Below, piece after piece: positions 57,594 through 64,000 of a stretch of DNA of 64,000 nt; the stretch's first letter is position 1; every line of letters begins with the position of its first letter. The notes beneath the pieces are model-generated. The model saw only the letters and a list, made by a program, of their open reading frames with translations, ran no database searches and was not told the origin of the DNA. Made by a program: the position numbers and the translations under genes. Source of the DNA: Moraxella haemolytica (GTDB lineage: Bacteria; Pseudomonadota; Gammaproteobacteria; Pseudomonadales; Moraxellaceae); assembly GCF_030177935.1 (NCBI RefSeq), contig NZ_CP089974.1, forward strand, positions 1,302,001-1,366,000, in the 5' to 3' direction.

Positions 57594-58388
57594 TTACCAA
57601 TAATTTTCCACCGCAATATTGCCAACACCACGACGATTCATGGTCAAGCCTTTATCTTTTAGGGTATTTTTGGTATCCTCAACCATCTCTGGATTACCGC
57701 ATAGCATGACATGAGAAGTGCTAGGGTTTAAGCTAAAGCCTGCATGACCTTCAAGCTCGCCAGTAGCAATCAAGGTGGGAATGCGAGCATTAAGACAACC
57801 TTCCACCTTCTCACGAGTGATGATAGGCACAAAGTGTAATGTAGCAGGCGAATCAATCAGTTCTTTAAATTGCTTTTGCAATGCCTGAATCTTATCCACA
57901 TAAGCAAGCTCACTTTTTGTTCGTACGCTGTACACAAGCACAATGTCGGTATAATTTTGCCAAGTCTCCAGATCGCCTAGCATGGATAAAAATGGTGCCA
58001 GTCCTGTACCGGTAGCAAGTAACCATAAGTCTTTTGGGGCAGGCTCTTGATAACGAGCAAGGGTCAAAAACCCATAAGGCTCACTTTCTAAATATAAGGT
58101 ATCGCCTATCGCCAAGTGTTGTAGCTGACTGGTGAACGCCCCATTAGGCACCACCACCGAGAAAAATTCCAACTGTTCATCATAAGGGCTTGATAGCACC
58201 GAATAAGCACGAAAAATACGCTCATTGGGGGCATTTTGAGTGTTTTTTAATTCACTAGGATTTACCCCAAGTCGCACAAACTGCCCAGCATCAAAACGAA
58301 ATCCATCAGGACGAGTAGTGGTAAAACCAAATAAGGTAGGCGTAATGGAAGTCTTGGACAGAACTTGGATTGAATGAATTTCTGGCAT
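57594..58388 (-). CDS. fpr: Ferredoxin-NADP+ reductase
   Basis: Fpr passes electrons between NADPH and ferredoxin or flavodoxin. The 264-residue protein has the FAD motif RAYSVLSSPYDEQLEFF, NGAFTSQL, the NADP-binding ATGTGLAPFLSML, VMLCGNPEMV and a C-terminal GNIAVENYW, as in the bacterial subclass with an aromatic end. It is a likely electron source for the Fdx encoded at 23678-24016, although the genes are far apart. It stands alone, downstream of the nuo operon. Confidence 0.95.
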   Translation of the reverse strand: MPEIHSIQVLSKTSITPTLFGFTTTRPDGFRFDAGQFVRLGVNPSELKNTQNAPNERIFRAYSVLSSPYDEQLEFFSVVVPNGAFTSQLQHLAIGDTLYLESEPYGFLTLARYQEPAPKDLWLLATGTGLAPFLSMLGDLETWQNYTDIVLVYSVRTKSELAYVDKIQALQKQFKELIDSPATLHFVPIITREKVEGCLNARIPTLIATGELEGHAGFSLNPSTSHVMLCGNPEMVEDTKNTLKDKGLTMNRRGVGNIAVENYW

Positions 58389-58442
58389 GATGATTTATTG
58401 ATTAAAAATTATTATTGATTTTACCACAATCACACAAAAAAC

Positions 58443-58466
58443 AAAACGCACTTAAAGTGCGTTTTT
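58443..58466 (-). terminator. Terminator of the nuo operon
   Basis: AAAACGCACTT and AAGTGCGTTTTT form a perfect stem 6 bp past the nuoN stop, between nuoN and fpr. Confidence 0.85.
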
Positions 58467-58472
58467 ATTGTT

Positions 58473-59945
58473 TTAAATCGCTAAATTGGCAAGTCTAAAC
58501 AGTGTATCTGGGAAAATACCAAGAACAATAATCATCGCTGTAACAATCAATAGCATGACACCGCCTGCCTTAATACCCCACTCATGATGAGCGTCATATT
58601 CTAAATGCACTTTAGGGCGTTGGTACAGCTGTGTTAGCACTCTTAGATAGTAAGCCAAACCGATGGCACTGCCCAAAATGACAAGAAGTGCCGCCCAAAA
58701 TCTTACGCCTTGCACCGATGACAAAATAATCATCACCTTAGTCATAAAACCTGCGGTCAAAGGAATACCTGCCAACGACAACAGCATGATGGTTAATACC
58801 ACTGTCAAGACAGGACGACGCCAAAATAGCCCTTGATAAAATCTAAGCTCATCTGCTTCGCCTGAAATAGAAGTACGACCACGCTCTTTATATGGGCTTG
58901 ACATCAGTGTAATCACCCCAAACGCCCCAATACTGGTCAAGGCATAGATAGCCATATAGACGCTAACAACGCCTATGCTATTGCCCTGTACACTCAATAA
59001 CGCCACCAATGCATAGCCAATGTGAGCAACTGATGAATAAGCCAATAGACGCTTTAAGTTATGTTGGCGGATAGCGAGCAGATTCCCCATTAGAATTGAA
59101 GCTGCGATGATGAACATCAAAATGGCATCAAACACCGCCAATGATGGTATCATGCTTGTCATTAAAAAGCGAATGGCAAGTGCCATCATTGCCACCTTAC
59201 TCACGCTTGCCAAGAATGCAGCAATCGGTGCAGGTGCACCTTCATAGACATCAGATACCCATGAATGTAGTGGTGCTGCTGACAGCTTAAAAGCAATGGA
59301 GACCATCATCATTACCACACCCAAAGCAAACCACACCCCCACTGTTCCTTCGGTCAATGACACGCCCAACGCCTTAAAGCTTAAGGCACCCGTATCAGCA
59401 AAGATGAACGCCATACCCATCAGTAAGGTTGCAGAAGCTGTGGCTGATAAGACCAAATATTTAAGCCCCGACTCCAAAGAACGAGCTCTTAAAAAAGTAT
59501 AAGCCAGCATACCATACATTGGCACAGATAGCAGTTCAAGCGACATAAAAAACGATGTTAAGTCTGTCGCTGACACCATCAGCATTGCCCCGATGGTGCT
59601 AATTAGCATGAGTAGATATAGCTCATCTTTGTTATCTTTTAGGGTCTGAAAATAACCATAAGCCAAAGTACAACACGCCAATGATGCAATCAAAATTACC
59701 GCCATATTAAATAAGGCAAAACCATCAATAACAAATAAATGGCTAACCTGACCAATAGGCAATAGCCCCAAAGCCTGTGCCACCAAGCTAATCAATGCAA
59801 AATTCAACCCCAACACACTCAATGTGGCGGACCAAAAATGTGAACGCTTCATGGCGATGGCAATCATGACAACCAACGCCGTCAATGCCACAATCACCAA
59901 AGGCGTGAAGGTCAATAAGGACTCAATAAGATGACTGTTAAACAT
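58473..59945 (-). CDS. nuoN: NADH-quinone oxidoreductase subunit N
   Basis: NuoN is one of the three antiporter-like proton-pumping subunits of respiratory complex I. The 490-residue protein has about 14 membrane segments, the conserved lysine and glutamate positions in FFMSLELLSVPMYGMLAY and FKLSAAPLHSWVSDVYEGAP, and AYSSVAHIGYALVALL. It is the last gene of the nuo operon, starting 11 bp after nuoM, and is followed by a terminator. Confidence 0.96.
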   Translation of the reverse strand: MFNSHLIESLLTFTPLVIVALTALVVMIAIAMKRSHFWSATLSVLGLNFALISLVAQALGLLPIGQVSHLFVIDGFALFNMAVILIASLACCTLAYGYFQTLKDNKDELYLLMLISTIGAMLMVSATDLTSFFMSLELLSVPMYGMLAYTFLRARSLESGLKYLVLSATASATLLMGMAFIFADTGALSFKALGVSLTEGTVGVWFALGVVMMMVSIAFKLSAAPLHSWVSDVYEGAPAPIAAFLASVSKVAMMALAIRFLMTSMIPSLAVFDAILMFIIAASILMGNLLAIRQHNLKRLLAYSSVAHIGYALVALLSVQGNSIGVVSVYMAIYALTSIGAFGVITLMSSPYKERGRTSISGEADELRFYQGLFWRRPVLTVVLTIMLLSLAGIPLTAGFMTKVMIILSSVQGVRFWAALLVILGSAIGLAYYLRVLTQLYQRPKVHLEYDAHHEWGIKAGGVMLLIVTAMIIVLGIFPDTLFRLANLAI

Positions 59946-59956
59946 AAAACTACCCC

Positions 59957-61609
59957 TTATTTTCCTTGTGTATCAGCATATTGATGGTACATATGAGACA
60001 TATCATCATAACTGTGCTTGGCGATGCCATGTGGCATCTTAGACTGCAACGATAAAGGCAGCTGCTCATGATAAACTTTAGAAATCCAGTCCATGGAACC
60101 TTGTGAAGCATTCAATGCTGGTTGCGGATATAGACCTAGCCATACCAAACCTACCATCAGTATCACAAGCAAGCTGATTTCACGCTTACCCAAATCTTTA
60201 TTTACTCCGTCATTATCCTTGATGAGCTTTGGTGCGGTATTCTCGCCAAACAACGCACGATGAATCAAAATCAACGAATACAGACCACCAAGCACAAGAC
60301 TGGCTGTAGCTAGCACCACAATGATCGGATATTGCCCAAATGAACCCAACAGAATCAAGATTTCACCAACGAAGTTGCCTGTACCAGGAATGCCAAGTAG
60401 AGCCGCACAAAAGAACATCAGTAATGGTGCAAAGTATCTAAATTGCCCCCACATTCCACCCATGAGCGTCAAATCACGAGTATGCAATCTTTCGTACAGC
60501 TGACCTGCCATGATGAAAAGACCTGCACTTGATAAGCCATGAGCCAGCATCTGAATCATCAAACCTTGCAATGAAATCAAATTACCCACATAGATGGCAA
60601 GTAGCACAAAGCCCATGTGTGAAATACTGGTATAGGCAAGCAGTCGCTTAATGTCCGTCTGAGCAAATGCCAAAAATGCTCCATAAAAAATCCCAATTGT
60701 GCCTAGCGTAATGGCAATCGGAGCGAACTCAGCCGAAGCTGTGGGGAATAATGGCAAGACAAAACGAAGCAATCCAAAGGCTGCAGTCTTAATCAAAATA
60801 CCTGCCAAATCCACCGAACCTGCCGTTGGAGCTTGGGCGTGAGCATCTGGTAGCCATCCATGCAATGGAAATACAGGCAGTTTAACCGCAAAACCGATAA
60901 AAAAGCACAGCATGATGACATATTCCCAAGCACCTAAATCCGCACCCAACAAATCATGGTAGGCAAAACTTAGCACGCCTGTACGATTAAATTGAATGAT
61001 AACAAGCATCAAAATACCAATGAGCATGATTAGACCTGATGCTTGAGTATAAATAAAGAACTTGGTGGCAGCATACTCTTTGGTTTTACCCCCTGTGGCA
61101 TTATGTCCCCACAATGCAATCAAAAAGTAGATGGGTAGCAACATCAGCTCCCAAAAAAAGAAAAACAAGAACAAATCAATCGCTAAAAATACACCAATAA
61201 CGCCACCTAGCGACCACAAAAGATTAAGATGAAAAAACCCCACACGGCGAGTAATCTCACCCCACGAACAGCCGACTGCCATCACGCCCAAAAATGCCGT
61301 CAAGACAATCATCAGCAAAGACAGCCCGTCCATTGCCAAACGAAAACTAATCCCCAAAGATGGAATCCATGGCAACACAAACTGTGCCGACCATGGCAGA
61401 TGCCCACCACTCATTTCTTCGGTTGCAAGCATTTGATTAAAACTGCCTTGTTGCCACAGCATCATGCTGATTCCCAAGGTCGCCAACATGGCAAATAGTG
61501 CTATCCAGCGTGGTAACTTATCATTTACCTTTTCAATAAGCCAGCACAAAAACCCTGCCACAAAAGGAATGGCAATCAATGTCGGCAAGAGCCAATTTTG
61601 TTCCATCAT
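59957..61609 (-). CDS. nuoM: NADH-quinone oxidoreductase subunit M
   Basis: NuoM is a proton-pumping membrane subunit of complex I. The 550-residue protein shows FFFFWELMLLPIYFLIALWG with the key glutamate, VKLPVFPLHGWLPDAHAQAPTAGSVDLAGIL and LAYTSISHMGFVLLAIY. Its ATG at 61609 overlaps the nuoL stop in ATGA, so translation is coupled. A second ATG follows directly. The C-terminus extends about 40 residues past the last membrane segment. Confidence 0.97.
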   Translation of the reverse strand: MMEQNWLLPTLIAIPFVAGFLCWLIEKVNDKLPRWIALFAMLATLGISMMLWQQGSFNQMLATEEMSGGHLPWSAQFVLPWIPSLGISFRLAMDGLSLLMIVLTAFLGVMAVGCSWGEITRRVGFFHLNLLWSLGGVIGVFLAIDLFLFFFFWELMLLPIYFLIALWGHNATGGKTKEYAATKFFIYTQASGLIMLIGILMLVIIQFNRTGVLSFAYHDLLGADLGAWEYVIMLCFFIGFAVKLPVFPLHGWLPDAHAQAPTAGSVDLAGILIKTAAFGLLRFVLPLFPTASAEFAPIAITLGTIGIFYGAFLAFAQTDIKRLLAYTSISHMGFVLLAIYVGNLISLQGLMIQMLAHGLSSAGLFIMAGQLYERLHTRDLTLMGGMWGQFRYFAPLLMFFCAALLGIPGTGNFVGEILILLGSFGQYPIIVVLATASLVLGGLYSLILIHRALFGENTAPKLIKDNDGVNKDLGKREISLLVILMVGLVWLGLYPQPALNASQGSMDWISKVYHEQLPLSLQSKMPHGIAKHSYDDMSHMYHQYADTQGK

Positions 61610-63465
61610 TTCATCACCATCATTATTGCCAATACCAAAATCATCACAAGACCCAATCCAAAGCTTATCGCATGAGAGCCCAATCTCCCTGTTTGCGTCT
61701 TGACAAGTAGCTTATTACCCACACTTGCCATTGCAGGCAAGATATTCCAAAGCCTGTCTATGGGATCAGATTTTAATAATTGACCAATCCCCAAAAACGG
61801 CTTGACAAATACAATGTCATACAACGCATCAAAACCAAGTCCATGATAACACCAATGAATGCAAGCACTGCCAAATGTGCAGTTACGCCAAGCATTTAAA
61901 ATTTTGCCTTGATTAATGACATATAAAAAGTAAGCCAATACCAAGCCAAGTGCTGTTATGCCCATAGCAATCATCTCTGCGGTATGCTTACCCTCTGTTA
62001 AAGTACTACCAATACTCGTTGGCAGAACATTTGCCAAAGGTGGATGAATCAACGCCCCAAGCCCTGTAGATAGTATCATGAGTACCACCAAAGGCAAGGC
62101 ATAGCTTATGCCAGAAATTTTGTGAGCATGGGTTTTTTCTTCACCAAAGAACACTAGATAAATCAAACGGAAGGTATAAATAGCAGTTAAAAATGCACCA
62201 AATACACCCGCCCAAAACAGACCCATATGCCCTGTGGCATAAGCCTCCCACAAAATCGCTTCTTTTGAGTAAAAACCAACCGTCACAAATGGTAGAGCAA
62301 CAAGTGCTCCACCGCCGATAACGAACGACCAAAATACCAAAGGAATGCGTTTACAAAGCCCCCCCATCTTAAAGATATTTTGTTCGTGATGTACCGAAAT
62401 GATAACAGCACCAGATGCCAAAAATAACAATGCCTTAAAGAATGCATGGGTCATCAAATGGAACACCGCCACCTGCCATGCACCCACACCCAAAGCAATA
62501 AACATATAGCCAAGCTGACTCATGGTTGAATAGGCAAGCACTCGCTTAATGTCGGTTTGTGCCAACGCACAAAAACCTGATACCAGCATGGATAACGCCC
62601 CCACACCACCGACTACATACAACAGCACATCAGGCGTTAGTAAAAACACAGGGTGCATACGAGCAATTAAATATACCCCTGCTGTTACCATTGTGGCGGC
62701 ATGAATCAGAGCCGATACAGGCGTAGGTCCCGCCATTGCATCAGCAAGCCAAGTATGTAGCGGAATCTGTGCCGACTTACCAAATGCACCAAAAGTTAGC
62801 ATGAGTGCAGTCAAAATCATCTTAGGATTATTCACATCAAAGATTTTTGGTGCTTGATCAATGATGGCATGAATATCTAGCGTGCCAAATTGTTGGTACA
62901 ACAAAAACAGTCCGATTGCCAAAAATACATCACCCACACGAGTTACAGTAAACGCCTTAATTGCTGCTCGTCCATTGGCACGATTAGAAAAATAATAACC
63001 AATCAACAAATAAGAACAAATACCCACGCCTTCCCAGCCTAAGTACATCAGCAATAAGTTGTCCGCCTGCACAAGCAGCAGCATACTAGCAACAAATAAA
63101 TTTAGATAGCTAAAAAATCTAACAAACCCAGTCTCGCCTTTCATATACCAACTGGCAAATAGATGAATTAAAAAACCTACGCCTGTAATGATAGCGGTCA
63201 TGGTCAGTGATAGACCATCTAAAACCAAACCAAAGTTTGGAGCAAAGCCATCTACCGACAGCCAAGTCCACAGCCTAACAAATAGCGTCTCATCACTACC
63301 GGCACTTAGATAATCCATACCCACCAAGACGGTGGTCAATGCGGATAACGCCATCATGCCCACACCAATGATGGTGGCTAGTTTTTCACAGATTCTATCT
63401 CGCCATATGGCAAGTACCAAAAAACCAATCAAGGGAAATATAAAGGTTAATGCTAACAAATTCAT
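61606..63465 (-). CDS. nuoL: NADH-quinone oxidoreductase subunit L
   Basis: NuoL is the outermost proton-pumping subunit of complex I and carries the long lateral helix. The 619-residue protein has LLLMYLGWEGVGICSYLLIGYYFSNR, FGKSAQIPLHTWLADAMAGPTPVSALIHAATMVTAGVYLIAR and AYSTMSQLGYMFIALG, all diagnostic, and a long C-terminal region containing the amphipathic helix. It follows nuoK by 8 bp and overlaps nuoM by 4 bp. Confidence 0.97.
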   Translation of the reverse strand: MNLLALTFIFPLIGFLVLAIWRDRICEKLATIIGVGMMALSALTTVLVGMDYLSAGSDETLFVRLWTWLSVDGFAPNFGLVLDGLSLTMTAIITGVGFLIHLFASWYMKGETGFVRFFSYLNLFVASMLLLVQADNLLLMYLGWEGVGICSYLLIGYYFSNRANGRAAIKAFTVTRVGDVFLAIGLFLLYQQFGTLDIHAIIDQAPKIFDVNNPKMILTALMLTFGAFGKSAQIPLHTWLADAMAGPTPVSALIHAATMVTAGVYLIARMHPVFLLTPDVLLYVVGGVGALSMLVSGFCALAQTDIKRVLAYSTMSQLGYMFIALGVGAWQVAVFHLMTHAFFKALLFLASGAVIISVHHEQNIFKMGGLCKRIPLVFWSFVIGGGALVALPFVTVGFYSKEAILWEAYATGHMGLFWAGVFGAFLTAIYTFRLIYLVFFGEEKTHAHKISGISYALPLVVLMILSTGLGALIHPPLANVLPTSIGSTLTEGKHTAEMIAMGITALGLVLAYFLYVINQGKILNAWRNCTFGSACIHWCYHGLGFDALYDIVFVKPFLGIGQLLKSDPIDRLWNILPAMASVGNKLLVKTQTGRLGSHAISFGLGLVMILVLAIMMVMK

Positions 63466-63473
63466 AACGCCCC

Positions 63474-63824
63474 CTACCCTTTTAGCTTACTGGCATGATT
63501 AACATCAAGGCTTTTAAAGCGATGATAAAATTGTAGCAAAATGGCAAGTCCAATCGCCGCTTCTGCTGCTGCTAGCGTCAAAATAAAGATGAACATAATC
63601 TGTCCATTAGGCGAACCCCACATATTGCCACCCACAACAAAAGCAAAAGCAGCTGCATTCATCATAATTTCAAGACTCATCAGCATAAACAATATATTAC
63701 GGCGTACCATTACGCCCACCAGCCCAACCACAAATAAAATCGCCGCTACAATGAGTGCATGATGAGCAGGCACGCCAAGACTATTCATTTGCACAGCTGC
63801 TGTGGTCGTTAAAACAACACTCAT
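63474..63824 (-). CDS. nuoK: NADH-quinone oxidoreductase subunit K
   Basis: NuoK is a three-helix membrane subunit of complex I with conserved buried glutamates. The 116-residue protein has [35 protein letters not shown], which includes the first glutamate, and [17 protein letters not shown] with the second. The ATG at 63824 overlaps the nuoJ stop (ATGA) and has AGGAG upstream. It gives about 12 more N-terminal residues than the E. coli protein, and the alternative ATG at 63788 would match the E. coli length. Confidence 0.96.
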   Translation of the reverse strand: MSVVLTTTAAVQMNSLGVPAHHALIVAAILFVVGLVGVMVRRNILFMLMSLEIMMNAAAFAFVVGGNMWGSPNGQIMFIFILTLAAAEAAIGLAILLQFYHRFKSLDVNHASKLKG

Positions 63825-64000
63825 GAGTCTGCTCCTGTATTTGTTTGCTCGGCTTGCTCTTGGGTGTGGCTGATATTCTCATCATCTAGGGCTTTTTTGC
63901 CAAGATGATATGCCGCCACCAGTGCCCCAAGCAATAAAAACGCCGCCACTTCCACCAATAACACATATTGGGTAAATAGGCTAATGCCCACATCTTTGAT
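63821..64000 (-). CDS. nuoJ: NADH-quinone oxidoreductase subunit J, C-terminal part
   Basis: The last 59 codons of nuoJ, cut by the window edge. They read [20 protein letters not shown] and then [18 protein letters not shown], which is the last membrane helix of NuoJ, followed by a hydrophilic tail. Its stop overlaps nuoK. Gene order J-K-L-M-N is the standard end of the complex I operon. Confidence 0.9.
   Translation of the reverse strand: MKDVGISLFTQYVLLVEVAAFLLLGALVAAYHLGKKALDDENISHTQEQAEQTNTGADS

Overview
The window is chromosomal DNA of a moderately AT-rich gammaproteobacterium, most likely a Moraxella species or close relative in the Moraxellaceae. The evidence is an M35-like porin, Acinetobacter/Moraxella-type proteins (HflX with a TTG start, the lemA-TPM-TPM gene set, an Hda gene downstream of a PerM-like gene) and a complete isc operon and nuo block. 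The species cannot be fixed from the sequence alone. Almost all of it is housekeeping DNA. I see no prophage, insertion sequence, integron or CRISPR array.

Layout. 1-10 kb: ndk, ychF, a histidine-rich lipoprotein with a candidate zinc (Zur) operator, a FabR-like TetR regulator, exonuclease III, apt, thiI, ychJ, ppk and mtgA. 10-17 kb: a glutaredoxin-like protein, L-lactate permease and L-lactate dehydrogenase (lactate uptake and oxidation), the periplasmic chaperone PpiD and HU. 17-24 kb: a tail-anchored SCP2/UbiJ-like protein, then iscR-iscS-iscU-iscA-hscB-hscA-fdx, the whole housekeeping Fe-S assembly line with a good IscR-type promoter. 24-30 kb: purN/purM, PerM-like permease, Hda, a DUF2057 protein, and rpmA/rplU. 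30-42 kb: a lemA/TPM-domain operon, an AGCS amino-acid symporter, DsbD, the porin, MiaE, LrgA/LrgB and HflX.

42-57 kb: folP, two tRNA genes, a bestrophin-family protein, an NlpD-like amidase activator, a six-gene metal-stress RiPP operon, sirB, greA, carB, a decayed endonuclease gene, carA with a leader terminator, and a DUF475 membrane protein. This block is bounded by two identical tRNA-Leu(UAG) genes in opposite orientation. 57-64 kb: fpr and the end of the complex I operon (nuoJ partial, K, L, M, N).

The most notable system is at 45587-49221 on the minus strand. It encodes a small secreted Cys-rich precursor with three EGKCG motifs (HvfA-like), a DUF692/MNIO enzyme (HvfB), a DUF2063 partner (HvfC), a DoxX membrane protein, an ECF sigma factor and a zf-HC2 anti-sigma factor. 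This matches the hvf/gig/bufferin class of post-translationally modified copper-binding peptides, here with its own regulator pair inside the operon. Other points worth a second look are the HNH-endonuclease remnant between carB and carA (an apparent Trp-to-TAG nonsense change plus deletion), a large terminator-like hairpin ahead of carA, a 44-bp near-perfect palindrome upstream of hupB, a 37-bp inverted repeat over the exonuclease III promoter, and hairpins plus a partial Fur-like site between iscS and iscU.
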